This document shows positions 52,248-60,908 of a stretch of 64,000 bases of DNA, in pieces. Source of the stretch: DSVQ01 sp964484765 (lineage in GTDB: Bacteria; Planctomycetota; Planctomycetia; Planctomycetales; Planctomycetaceae); assembly GCA_964484765.1 (NCBI GenBank), contig CAZAGI010000024.1:26842-90841 (forward strand), given 5' to 3'. The notes beneath the pieces were generated by a model, which saw only the letters and a list, made by a program, of their open reading frames with translations, was not told the DNA's origin and made no database searches. Position 1 is the first letter of the stretch. Every line of letters begins with the position of its first letter. A program made the translations under genes and the position numbers.

Positions 52248-53635
52248 GTGCTCGCATCCGCAGGCGGAATCTTTGCCCCGTGCGGATCGCGCACCGGTTG
52301 CTCCAACTCTTCGGCGAGCGCTTGTTGAATCTGCGGGCCGACAAAATGCTCGGCGGCTTCCGCGAGCTGGTGCAAGCGTTGATCGGGTACCACGAAGTGT
52401 TTGGCGAGATACGATTCCCACAAACGGTGCGAGCGGACCAATCCCCGCGCGGCCGTTCGGCCGTCGTTAGTGAGGATCACGCCCTGGCCTCCGGACGCAA
52501 TCCAGCCGTGTTGCGCTAACCGGGACAACGCCCGCCACAACCGCCACGGTGCGACGGATAACGTCGCCGCGAGACTGGACCGATCGGCTCCCGGAACGAC
52601 GTCCGGCCGCAGTTCTTCCAAACGATACAACACGCCGAGCACGTCTTCGGACAGAATCCGCTGCCGTAAGTGGGCTTGATCGAGCCACTGCTTGACGAGC
52701 CCATATCGGGGTGACAGACACCAGACCAGCAGGAACAACGCCCCCGAGACCACGGCCATCATGCCGGCAGTGCTGACCGAAGACGTTGTTGACGAGCGGA
52801 ACACGAATTCTACGACGAACGGCGTGGCCAGTGCGGTGAGGTGGCCGCCGCAGGCCGTCACCACGGCGACGATGAGGGCACCGATCAACACGCCCGTGAG
52901 TCGATCGCTCAGCAGCAGCGCGGTGGCGGGCGGCGCGACGAGCATGGCGATCACGAGAATGCTGCCGACGCTGTCGAAGGCGGCGACGACCGTGGCGCCG
53001 GTGACGGCGATCAAAGCGAGGTGCATCCGGTCGGCCGGAATGCCGAGCGAGCGCGCCAGATCGCGGTCGAACGTGCAGAGTTTCAGTTCCTTGTAGAACA
53101 CCAGCAACAATGTCGCGTTGATGGCCAGCATCGCGGCATTCACCACCGTGGCACGGGGGATGCCGGTGCGACCGACGGTATCGGTCATTACCATTTCGAG
53201 GTTACCGTACAGCACGCAACCGGGATCGATATGGGCTTGATCGGCCGCGGTGCGGATCAACAGCAGCCCGAGTGCAAAGAGCGATGTGTAGACCACCCCC
53301 AGTGCCGCGCTGGGTTCCATGCGGCCCCAGCGTTGGAGTTGTTCGGCCAGCAGCCCGCACAGGACACCGCTGCATGCGGCTCCGATAAACAACGCCGGAT
53401 GTCGCCACGCGGCGAACCCGTTGGCGGACAACCAGCCCGCGTTTTCCGCCGTATGCAGGGCGAGAAAGGCGAGCACGATGCCTGGCAACGTCGCATGACT
53501 CAGTGCGTCGCCCATCAGGCTCTCACGGCGCAGCAACAGGAACGTTCCGGGCAAGGCACACGCCATTGCCGCGAGCGCCGCGGTGACGACGATCCAGGTA
53601 TCGATCATGCTCCAGTCGGACCAGGGACCGTTCAT
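52241..53635 (-). CDS. Metal ABC transporter permease fused to a DtxR-like domain (2)
   Basis: A 464-residue protein. Residues 1-300 form an ABC-3 permease (ZnuB/MntB type): LRRESLMGDALSHATLPGIV, the conserved DAxSHAxLPG loop, GILVIAMLVAPPATALLLSD and about eight TM helices. Residues about 320-464 form a winged-helix plus dimerisation unit of the DtxR/MntR family: VLGVLYRLEELRPDVV, LWRALSRLAQHGWI, RSHRLWESYLAKHFVV, AEAAEHF (metal-ligating Glu and His) and DPHGAKIP. It overlaps the next upstream gene by 4 bp (ATGA). The domain may sense intracellular metal and gate transport or bind DNA. Confidence 0.88.
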   Translation of the reverse strand: MNGPWSDWSMIDTWIVVTAALAAMACALPGTFLLLRRESLMGDALSHATLPGIVLAFLALHTAENAGWLSANGFAAWRHPALFIGAACSGVLCGLLAEQLQRWGRMEPSAALGVVYTSLFALGLLLIRTAADQAHIDPGCVLYGNLEMVMTDTVGRTGIPRATVVNAAMLAINATLLLVFYKELKLCTFDRDLARSLGIPADRMHLALIAVTGATVVAAFDSVGSILVIAMLVAPPATALLLSDRLTGVLIGALIVAVVTACGGHLTALATPFVVEFVFRSSTTSSVSTAGMMAVVSGALFLLVWCLSPRYGLVKQWLDQAHLRQRILSEDVLGVLYRLEELRPDVVPGADRSSLAATLSVAPWRLWRALSRLAQHGWIASGGQGVILTNDGRTAARGLVRSHRLWESYLAKHFVVPDQRLHQLAEAAEHFVGPQIQQALAEELEQPVRDPHGAKIPPADASTR

Positions 53636-55038
53636 GCTCCCACCCCCATCGAAGCGGCACTCGCCGTGGGATCATGCGGGGCGTGGGGATTGCTCGGCAC
53701 CATCAAGCGCGACGATTGAGCCTCCAGCATCGCTTCCAGTTGTTCGAGAATCTCCGGGCGCAGCGAGTGTTCGAACGCATCGGCAGTGCGATCGGCCCCG
53801 ACCAGCGGCACGTCGGCGTAGTGAATCAGGTACAACTCGCAGAGGCGGTGATTGCGCACCGCCTGCATTGCCGCCCGGCGACCGTTCGCAGTGAAGCGCC
53901 AGTGGTCTTGCGAATCCCGCCGCAGGAAATCGCTCCGCTCGGCGCGTCGCAACAGCGGCTCCAGTCGCGCGGCAGACCAGCGTTCGCTCTTCAGCAATTC
54001 GGCTTGCGAAATCGGCCGTTCCGTGAGTTCGTCGGTTGAGGAAATCTGTGGTTCAAGCAGTTCGTAACAGGCGCGGAGCAGATCGTCGATCGCGATTTGA
54101 CGCCGCGTGGCCGCGGTGCCGCGGTACCGCCACCAGAGTCCACGCTGTGCGCCGAACAGGAAACTGAGAGCGAACAGCAACGACCCGCAGAGGACAATCA
54201 CCGCTCCGGCGGCGAACTTCGGCACGAGGGCGCTCAGGATCACCCCGCCCGCGGCCGAGGCCCCGCCTAAACCGCCCGAAAGCCACAGCAGTGGTTCAAA
54301 CCGGTCGGTCCAGAATCGCGCCGCGGTCGGCGGCAGCACCATCAGCGCGACGATTAGCAGCAATCCGACGCTTTGCATTCCCACCACGGTCATCACGATC
54401 ACCAGGGCCGTGAGAATCACGTCGAGCCAGCCGACTGGCCAACCGGCGGCATGCGCGTACTCGGCGTCGAAGCACAGCAGGCAGAACTCTTTCCGGAGCA
54501 GCGTCACCACACCAACGGCAATCACGCCGGCGATGGCAATCCCGGTGATGTCACTGGCCAGCAACGCGGCGGCTTTTCCAAATAGGAATTCATTCAATCC
54601 CGCGGCGTGACCGGTCGGCAAGGCCTGGATCCAGGTCAGCAGGGCGACGCCGAGGCCGAAGAACAGGCTGAGGGTGATTGCCAACGCGGCATCTTCCTTG
54701 ATGCGGCGGATGCGGCGCATCCCTTGCGCGAAGAGTAATCCCAACGCGGCACTGATGGTGGCCCCGAGCAGTAGTCCCGGCAACCACCGACCCGAATTGG
54801 GACGATATGCTTCCATGATCAGGTACGCGGTGCCAATTCCCGGCAGCGCTGCGTGACTGGCGACATCGGCGACCAGTGCGCGCTTGCGGAGCAGCATCAA
54901 CGCGCCGATCACGCCGCCGGCGATGCCCAGCAGTACCGTTCCACACAGGACCACGCGCGTGTTGTAATCGCGCAGCAGCAGCACCCGTGCCCATTCCGTT
55001 GCGGCCAACAGAAGTGGAAACGGCGAACACGGGGTCAT
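53632..55038 (-). CDS. Metal ABC transporter permease fused to a DtxR-like domain (1)
   Basis: A 468-residue protein. ABC-3 permease in residues 1-315 (LRKRALVADVASHAALPGIG, MQSVGLLLIVALMVLPPTAA). The C-terminal part has a winged helix (IDDLLRACYELLEPQIS, ISQAELLKSERWSAARLEPL, ANGRRAAMQAVRNHRLCELY) and ADAFEHSL with the Glu-His metal pair, ending PHAPHDPTASAAS in place of the usual DPHG. Overlaps the ATPase gene upstream (55035-55038) and its partner permease downstream (53632-53635), both as ATGA. Thus both transmembrane subunits carry a DtxR-like unit. Confidence 0.88.
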   Translation of the reverse strand: MTPCSPFPLLLAATEWARVLLLRDYNTRVVLCGTVLLGIAGGVIGALMLLRKRALVADVASHAALPGIGTAYLIMEAYRPNSGRWLPGLLLGATISAALGLLFAQGMRRIRRIKEDAALAITLSLFFGLGVALLTWIQALPTGHAAGLNEFLFGKAAALLASDITGIAIAGVIAVGVVTLLRKEFCLLCFDAEYAHAAGWPVGWLDVILTALVIVMTVVGMQSVGLLLIVALMVLPPTAARFWTDRFEPLLWLSGGLGGASAAGGVILSALVPKFAAGAVIVLCGSLLFALSFLFGAQRGLWWRYRGTAATRRQIAIDDLLRACYELLEPQISSTDELTERPISQAELLKSERWSAARLEPLLRRAERSDFLRRDSQDHWRFTANGRRAAMQAVRNHRLCELYLIHYADVPLVGADRTADAFEHSLRPEILEQLEAMLEAQSSRLMVPSNPHAPHDPTASAASMGVGA

Positions 55039-55814
55039 TGCGTCCGCCCCGCGAGGACCATCTGATGTCCGACCTGATCGAGCAGCGCGAGTTTCCCACC
55101 GTAAGTGCGCTTCAGGTTTTCCGCGTTGAACACGGTCGCCACGGGGCCTGCCGCGATAACCCGCATGTTGAGCAGCAGCACATCGTCGAAGTATTCATGC
55201 ACGGTTTGCAGATCGTGATGAACCACCAGTGCGGTCTTGCCTTCGCTGCGCAAGCCCTGCAAGAGTCCCACGATCGTCCGCTCGGTCGCCGCATCCACCC
55301 CGGCGAACGGTTCGTCCATCAGGTACAAGTCGGCCTGTTGCACCAGCGCCCGGGCGAGGAACACACGCTGCTGTTGCCCCCCTGAAAGCTGGCTGATCTG
55401 CCGCCGCGCGAAATCGGCGAGCCCGACGCGTTCCAAGGCTTCCAATGCCTCGCGTCGGGCGGCCCGCGTCACCGGGCGGAACCAGCCGAGTCGTCCGTAT
55501 AACCCCATCGTCACGACATCGTGAGCCGTCACCGGGAAGTCCCAATCCACGGTTGTTCGCTGCGGGACATAGGCCACGCGCTGCCGGGACTCGGCGTATG
55601 ACTGTCCAAAAAATTTCGCTTCGCCGGTGGCTCGGGGAATCAGTTCGAGAAGCGCTTTGATGAGCGTGCTTTTGCCAGCGCCGTTGGGGCCGACAATCGC
55701 GATCAATCGCGCAGCCGGGGCTTCGTAGTCGACATTCCAGAGCACGGGCTGTCGTTGATACGCGACGGTGAGATCATGCACGCTGAGTGGTGACACAGGG
55801 CTGTTCATCGACAC
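55035..55814 (-). CDS. Metal (Mn/Zn) ABC transporter ATP-binding protein
   Basis: A 259-residue ATPase with Walker A GPNGAGKST, Q-loop VAYVPQRTTVDWDFPVTAHD, signature LSGGQQQRVFLARAL, Walker B LYLMDEPFAGVD and H-loop VVHHDLQTV. The PQR-x-x-x-DWDFP segment is typical of Mn/Fe/Zn transporters (MntA/SitB/ZnuC group). It powers the two permeases encoded downstream. Confidence 0.92.
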   Translation of the reverse strand: MSMNSPVSPLSVHDLTVAYQRQPVLWNVDYEAPAARLIAIVGPNGAGKSTLIKALLELIPRATGEAKFFGQSYAESRQRVAYVPQRTTVDWDFPVTAHDVVTMGLYGRLGWFRPVTRAARREALEALERVGLADFARRQISQLSGGQQQRVFLARALVQQADLYLMDEPFAGVDAATERTIVGLLQGLRSEGKTALVVHHDLQTVHEYFDDVLLLNMRVIAAGPVATVFNAENLKRTYGGKLALLDQVGHQMVLAGRTQ

Positions 55815-55883
55815 AAACTCGCTCCAGAACCCCAGCCTTTCCGAAGGCTGGGTCTCCTCTCAATCGCGCGGCGAACGGTTTTG

Positions 55884-56035
55884 GTCCCCTCGACCCCGTC
55901 CTCGGGGGAGAGGGTTAGGGTGAGGGGGTGGATGAATCACACCGCCCCGAGGTTCGATTCAACTTTCCATGAGCGCATGTGGACAACCCTCTCATCTGTC
56001 TTCGGCACCTTCTCCCCCAAGGTGGGAGAGAAGGG
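55884..56035. repeat. GC-rich hairpins between the binding-protein and ATPase genes
   Basis: Two hairpin-forming segments: CCCCTCGACCCCGTCCTCGG running into GGGAGAGGGTTAGGG near 55888-55925, and CTTCTCCC/GGGAGAGAAG at 56010-56034. Similar CCCTCxCCCC...GGGGAGAGGGTTAGGG sequences are widespread dispersed repeats in high-GC bacteria (from memory). Position suggests a processing or attenuation point between metal-binding protein and transporter genes. Confidence 0.55.
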
Positions 56036-56070
56036 ACCGCGATTCCACCGCTCAGGAAAACGCACTCTTC

Positions 56071-57051
56071 TTACTCGGACAATTTCCCGCGGAAACCTTT
56101 TTCCGGAGGTGTACCGCCGAGGGCATGGGCAATCCGTGTGGCGTTGGCATCGAGCATCCCGATGTACGTTCCTTCGTAAGTTCCCGCGGCTCCCATCGCG
56201 TCTGAATATAACTCTCCACCGATCTTCACCGTAACGCCGCGCGACTGGCAGCCTTCAATCACGGCCTGAATGTTTTTTGAGTTCACGCTCGATTCGACAA
56301 AAATCGCCGGGAGTTTGTTCTCGACAAGGAAGTCCACCAGCGTGTTGATGTCCTGAATCGCCGCTTCGGATTCCGTCGTGACCCCTTGCACAGACCGCAC
56401 CGCGAGTCCGTAGGACTGACCGAAATAGCCGAAAGCGTCGTGGGCGGTCACGAGAACGCGCTGCGATTCGGGGATCGACTGAATCACTTTGCGGACATAG
56501 TCGTCGAGGCCGCGCAGTTCTTCCTGAGCCGCGCGGGCTCGTTGCTGAAAATCGGCCGAGTGAGCGGGATCGATTTCAGCGAGCTTCTCAGCGATCACCG
56601 GGAGGCAGTCGCTCCAGAGGGCAACGTCCATCCACACATGCGGATCGAAGTGTCCGGTCATTCCGGGGGGCGTGCGCAGACGACCGTGATCCAGTTTTTC
56701 AGTGACGGCAAAGACTTTATGCCCCGAGTGCGACAGTTGTTCCAGTGATTCTTCCATGCGGTGTTCAAGCATCAAACCCGAGTAGAACACGACATCGGCG
56801 TCAAACAGTTTTTTCACATCATTTCGCGTGGGCTTGAAGAGGTGCGGATCGATTCCCGGCCCCATCAGCGGAATAAGTTCCGCCTGCTCGCCAACGACCA
56901 TCCGCACCAGATCGGTGACCATGCCCGTGGTGGTCACAATGCGCAACGGACGGTCGCCAGCGGAGCGTGCCGGCGTGTCGGTCACCGCTTCGGACGAAGA
57001 ACAACCGCTGACGACGAGCAGTCCAAGCGCGAGGATCGCAATCCCCGTCAT
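56071..57051 (-). CDS. Metal (Mn/Zn) ABC transporter substrate-binding lipoprotein
   Basis: A 326-residue TroA/ZnuA-type binding protein. Hydrophobic signal GIAILALGLLVVSGC gives a lipobox cysteine at residue 17. Metal ligands: H in GPGIDPHLFKP, H in GHFDPHVWMD, E in FVESSVNSKN, and D in GGELYSDAMG. The H-H-E-D set is that of Mn/Fe-type proteins. The His-rich loop of zinc proteins is absent. The ATG at 57051 gives an n-region without basic residues; a TTG at 57072 after GGGAAAAGGG would add IPLHRH, which is plausible. It heads the importer gene cluster. Confidence 0.88.
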   Translation of the reverse strand: MTGIAILALGLLVVSGCSSSEAVTDTPARSAGDRPLRIVTTTGMVTDLVRMVVGEQAELIPLMGPGIDPHLFKPTRNDVKKLFDADVVFYSGLMLEHRMEESLEQLSHSGHKVFAVTEKLDHGRLRTPPGMTGHFDPHVWMDVALWSDCLPVIAEKLAEIDPAHSADFQQRARAAQEELRGLDDYVRKVIQSIPESQRVLVTAHDAFGYFGQSYGLAVRSVQGVTTESEAAIQDINTLVDFLVENKLPAIFVESSVNSKNIQAVIEGCQSRGVTVKIGGELYSDAMGAAGTYEGTYIGMLDANATRIAHALGGTPPEKGFRGKLSE

Positions 57052-57111
57052 GTGGCGATGTAATGGAATCAACCCTTTTCCCTGTAATGAGAACGAACTG
57101 CAGAAAGAACG

Positions 57112-57129
57112 ATTTTGATCGATCAAAAT
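57112..57129 (-). promoter_or_regulatory. Perfect 18-bp palindrome, probable DtxR/MntR-type operator
   Basis: ATTTTGATCGATCAAAAT is a perfect palindrome 61 bp upstream of the ATG of the binding-protein gene and directly downstream of a good -10 box. MntR and DtxR boxes are palindromes of this size with AT-rich outer halves. It is the strongest regulatory site in the window. Confidence 0.7.
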
Positions 57130-57156
57130 TGTATATCGGCAGGTCAAGCTCCGCAA
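57128..57156 (-). promoter_or_regulatory. Sigma-70-like promoter of the metal importer cluster
   Basis: On the minus strand TTGCGG (57151-57156) and TACAAT (57128-57133) are 17 nt apart. The inferred transcription start falls inside the palindrome at 57112-57129, so a protein bound there would block initiation. Confidence 0.6.
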
Positions 57157-57264
57157 GGGGACGCCATTGTCAATTCCGTGGAATGACCGACACAGACGGT
57201 GCAGATTGCTCATCACCGGCGGAATCAGGATCAGACCGACCGATTCCGTTGCGGCGCACACGGC

Positions 57265-58176
57265 TTACGCCGCGCGGAGGGCTGCCGCTTGCAGCTCGAG
57301 CTTCGCTTGAATCAAACAGCCGCGGGCGACGGTGTAGAGCGCGTCGGAGGCCACGCGGAGGGATCGCACGGGTACCGGCCAGGCGGCGCGCTTCCAGGAG
57401 TGTTGCAGGCATTGTTCGAAGTCGGGACGCTGCGCAAGTCCGCCGCTGCAGACGATGGTCGCCGGCTGGCGGACCACCCGGAAGCCGTCATGCAGGCTGA
57501 TTCGTGTGCCGGCTTCGAGTAACAGCTCAACCAGGAAGTCCGTGACGATCTGGTCGTCGACGATTCCGTTGCCGTCCGTGATGTCGGCGGAACCCCAGGG
57601 AATGCTGCAGCGCGCCTGCTCAGCCCCGCAGTGGACGAGTGCGAATTCGCATTGGCTGGCACCCAGGTTGATGCCGATGCCGGAAAACCCGGTATCGGCC
57701 AACTCGGCCAGCACCGCCGCCATCCCCTGGCCAACAATCACAGGATCATAGCCACGGAGTCGGATCAACTGCGTGAAAAACTCGCGCTCGATGCCGGGCT
57801 CATGGGGAAAGAGTTCTCCCGGGATTGTGACAGCGCAGATTTCTTGAGGAAAAGTCGCCGACGGCAATACGGCATCGAGCAGAAATGTGAGGATTTCCCG
57901 TGACAGTCCGTCATCGACCGGCAGCCGTCCGTCGGGTAACAGTGCGCGGACGGCGACCGGAGCATGATCCGCCCAGGCAATCGCAGCGTCGCCTATCAGC
58001 ACCAGTTCACGATCGAGCTCGAGAAACGGAAAATCATCGCGCTCGATCATCCGACGATTCGTCTGCGTGTCGGCGATCATAGCGTAGGCACACGAACAAT
58101 GGCGTCCGATCAATCGCTGACCGTGCCGGCGCAACGAACGGAATTGCGTCGAACCGAGATCGAGGCCGATGCTCAC
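57265..58176 (-). CDS. Actin-like ATPase (ASKHA fold)
   Basis: A 303-residue protein. Phosphate-1 motif IGLDLGSTQFRSLR, phosphate-2 GIGINLGASQCEFALVHCG, and adenosine motif TIVCSGGLAQRPDF place it in the actin/Hsp70/FtsA superfamily. Length and motif spacing are shorter than MreB or FtsA (about 340-420). No membrane-targeting amphipathic end is obvious. Overlaps by 4 bp (ATGA at 58173-58176) with the SLBB protein gene upstream, so translation is coupled. A role in organising an envelope structure is inferred from that pairing. Confidence 0.7.
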   Translation of the reverse strand: MSIGLDLGSTQFRSLRRHGQRLIGRHCSCAYAMIADTQTNRRMIERDDFPFLELDRELVLIGDAAIAWADHAPVAVRALLPDGRLPVDDGLSREILTFLLDAVLPSATFPQEICAVTIPGELFPHEPGIEREFFTQLIRLRGYDPVIVGQGMAAVLAELADTGFSGIGINLGASQCEFALVHCGAEQARCSIPWGSADITDGNGIVDDQIVTDFLVELLLEAGTRISLHDGFRVVRQPATIVCSGGLAQRPDFEQCLQHSWKRAAWPVPVRSLRVASDALYTVARGCLIQAKLELQAAALRAA

Positions 58177-59846
58177 GACGACTTCCCCCGCTGCAATTGA
58201 TGCAAGGCCCGCTCGATGGCAGTGCCGCCGGGCAAGGCTTCAACAAGGGGTTGGTCAAGCGGCGCTTCCGGGGAGTGCGAACCGACAGCGAAATGCGGCG
58301 CAGGAATAGTCTCTTCGGCGATCGGATCGAGCGTGCGCTGCGGGGTCGTGGGTTTCACCGGACGCTCATGCGGCGCGGCCGGTAACGTCGCGGCTTCGTC
58401 GACACGGTAACTCGGGATCGGTGCAAACGGCGAGCGACGGAGTTTCAAGCCATGCGGCAAGACGACACCCTCAGTTTCAATCGGACCGCGCATGGCGAGC
58501 ATTTCCGCCAGATCATGTGGTTCACGGTCTGGTGCGATGGACGCGTAGGCAGAATTCGTCTGGCTTGGAATTGCTCGGGCCATCGTGGCGGCTGTCGCCG
58601 GCGCGGGCGTCGGTTCAGGCAGATCAAACCGGCGAATCGGTCGCCGTGGTTCCCCGCCCGTCATTTCCGTTCGACGTCGAATCGCCTCGGGAACCCGGTT
58701 TTCAGTCGATGTCGGCTTAGGGCCGACGAAATTCCGGGAAAGGACGGCCAGTCCCACTAGCGAGGCGACGGTTCCCACAATCCCGAGCATTTGCCAGACA
58801 CTGAATCCTGCCGGTGTTTCCGCCGCGATGGGCGCGACAGCTTCGTCGTCGATGTCGAGATCTTCGAGATCGGGAATGATTTCGGAATCGTCATTGAGCG
58901 TCGGGACGGGATGTTTTGGCCGTGTTGCATTCGAAGTGGGCGGTTCCACGGGTGACGGCTGAAGGCGTGAGCCGGGGACGGGCAAACTGGTATCGCTCAC
59001 GCGCGGCGGTTGAGCCAGGTTATTGAACGGCAACGGAGTGGCTTCGACTGCGCCTCCGAATCGCCCGGCATTCGTCACGGGCAGGCGATTGTCCGCGATG
59101 CGGTCTGCGGCGCTTGGTGCTGGTATCGCAGTAGAGGGAGGCAGAGCCAATGACGCATCGTTTGTCGGTTGCGGGTTCGGTACTTGCGGTGCGGGGGCTG
59201 CCAGCGGAATCGCTTCCGGGAACTCCGGCAAGCGGCTGCTCACCAGCAAACTGGGGTCGAAGATCAGAATTGTTCCATTCGCCAGCGGAGACGACGGTGA
59301 CGTCGGCAATGGGTGCCGTGACGGGGGGATGTATTGCACTTTCCGCATCAGCTCGGGAGATTGAGTCAGAGCTTCGATAATGATTCGCGGTTGAGCATCT
59401 TCCGGCCGCAAAGGAACAATCACGGGACGGTCGGCGACGCCGATCATGGCAACGTGAACGGCGGGTGTCGATCCGATGGTGCGGGGTTGGCGACTTTCGA
59501 CCATGATCACGTCGCCGGGCTGCAGCACGTCCCGCCCGGTCGGGTCGAACAAGCGTCCCTGGGCAATCCGTTGCTGGCGGATCAGACGCACCGCCGGGCC
59601 GGCGAAGGGCGTCATTCCACCGGCGTGATGAATCAGCTCTTGCAGCGTGATTTCGCGACCTTCCGCCGAATACACGCCGGGCCGAGCCACTTCGCCCAGC
59701 ACGCCGTAGTAACCGACGGGACTCGCCGCCTGAGGGTTCCACGTACCGAGTTTGGGACGCGGAAGCGGTCCTTGTGCAGAGGCTGTCGTGGCGACGAGGA
59801 CGGCGACGAGAGTCCAACAGAGCTGTCGTCTCGTCTGCCGATTCAT
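58173..59846 (-). CDS. SLBB-domain envelope protein with Pro-rich linkers
   Basis: A 557-residue protein. Signal peptide (LCWTLVAVLVATTASA). Residues about 45-115 form an SLBB domain (YYGVLGEVARPGVYSAEGRE, LQELIHHAGGMTPFAG, DVLQPGDVIMVESRQ), typical of polysaccharide export proteins such as Wza. Long Pro/Ala linkers, then a TM helix at about residue 350 (WQMLGIVGTVASLVGLAVLS) and a Pro-rich cytoplasmic tail ending HQLQRGKSS. The layout (outer SLBB, TM, inner tail) plus the coupled actin-like gene suggests an envelope-to-cytoplasm linkage. No glycosyltransferases are nearby. Confidence 0.78.
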   Translation of the reverse strand: MNRQTRRQLCWTLVAVLVATTASAQGPLPRPKLGTWNPQAASPVGYYGVLGEVARPGVYSAEGREITLQELIHHAGGMTPFAGPAVRLIRQQRIAQGRLFDPTGRDVLQPGDVIMVESRQPRTIGSTPAVHVAMIGVADRPVIVPLRPEDAQPRIIIEALTQSPELMRKVQYIPPSRHPLPTSPSSPLANGTILIFDPSLLVSSRLPEFPEAIPLAAPAPQVPNPQPTNDASLALPPSTAIPAPSAADRIADNRLPVTNAGRFGGAVEATPLPFNNLAQPPRVSDTSLPVPGSRLQPSPVEPPTSNATRPKHPVPTLNDDSEIIPDLEDLDIDDEAVAPIAAETPAGFSVWQMLGIVGTVASLVGLAVLSRNFVGPKPTSTENRVPEAIRRRTEMTGGEPRRPIRRFDLPEPTPAPATAATMARAIPSQTNSAYASIAPDREPHDLAEMLAMRGPIETEGVVLPHGLKLRRSPFAPIPSYRVDEAATLPAAPHERPVKPTTPQRTLDPIAEETIPAPHFAVGSHSPEAPLDQPLVEALPGGTAIERALHQLQRGKSS

Positions 59847-60218
59847 GTTCAGAGTCCCCGTTCACACGGCGTTGTCGGAATACTTGGACGAAAACGGACA
59901 ATCGACAGTATCGACAAATTCTGCCATGCCGGTTCACCAAATGGCCGCCCGACACGGTTCCGGTGAAGGATCGCTGGCACTAACTTCTTTAGCGAGAGCA
60001 AGTAACGCGAATTTGGCTGGTTCCCGCTCCGGCGGCGTGGAATCGTTCCGCGATCGGCAAAAGTTTCCGATTCTTGCCGCCGCGACAACAACCCCTGGGG
60101 ACGGCTATGATTTCTCACAGGCTGCCGTTTGGTCCGGAACCTTCGTGCCAAGGGTGGTTCCTGGCGAAAATGTGATCCGGTCATCCGTCCGCTGTTTCGT
60201 TCGTGACAAGATCGTTCC
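59847..60218. other. 372-bp divergent intergenic region
   Basis: Carries promoters for the SLBB gene (minus) and the DtxR gene (plus). No palindrome like 57112-57129 was found here. No coding character. Confidence 0.5.
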
Positions 60219-60908
60219 ATGACCAGCCTGACGGTGGAAAACTATCTGAAGACCGCGTGGCAGATTGCCGCTCGGCAAGACGCGCCCTGGGTGACCACCG
60301 GGCAACTCGCCACCGCATTGCAGGTCTCGCCGGGCACCGTCACCAGCATGCTGAAAACGTTGGCCGAATCAGGCTTGGCAGAATACCGGCCGTACGAAGG
60401 CGCGTGCCTGACACCGCAAGGAAAAGCCCTGGCGCTGCGGATGCTGCGCCGGCATCGGCTGATCGAATTGTTCCTCGCGCGCACACTGAATTTGCGCTGG
60501 GATCAGGTGCACGAGGAAGCCGAGCACATGGAGCACGCGGTGAGTGATTTTCTCGTCGATCGCATCGACGAGTACCTCGGCTCACCCACGCATGACCCGC
60601 ACGGCGATCCGATTCCGTCTTCCGATGGCAGCATGCGCGGTGATTCGACGACGTCCATGCCGTTGTCGTCGATGACCGCTGGCAACCAGGTGCGCGTGAC
60701 CCGCGTGACCAACCAAGGGCGCGAATTCCTGCAGTTTTTGACAGACTCAGGGATGCAGTTGGGCATCGAGGGCCTCGTCCTGCAGAACAACCCGGAAGCC
60801 GGGATTGTGGTGATTGTCGTGGCCGGTAAGCCAGTGGCGATCGGTCTGCCTGCGGCGCAGCAGATTCAAGTCGAGCTGGTCTCCCTGGGTGCTGAAGCGG
60901 AGGGTTGA
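60219..60908 (+). CDS. DtxR/MntR-family metal-dependent transcriptional regulator
   Basis: A 229-residue protein with the three DtxR parts: winged helix (ENYLKTAWQIA, TTGQLATALQVSPGTVTSML, YEGACLTPQGKALALRMLRR), dimerisation and metal domain (HRLIELFLARTLNLRWDQVH, EEAEHMEHAVSDFL, HDPHGDPIP), and a C-terminal FeoA/SH3-like domain (VRVTRVTNQGREFLQFLTDS). The EEAEHMEH and DPHG motifs are complete. It is 0.4-8 kb from the metal importer but on the opposite strand, separated by the actin/SLBB pair. It is the obvious candidate to bind the palindrome at 57112. Confidence 0.92.
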   Translation: MTSLTVENYLKTAWQIAARQDAPWVTTGQLATALQVSPGTVTSMLKTLAESGLAEYRPYEGACLTPQGKALALRMLRRHRLIELFLARTLNLRWDQVHEEAEHMEHAVSDFLVDRIDEYLGSPTHDPHGDPIPSSDGSMRGDSTTSMPLSSMTAGNQVRVTRVTNQGREFLQFLTDSGMQLGIEGLVLQNNPEAGIVVIVVAGKPVAIGLPAAQQIQVELVSLGAEAEG

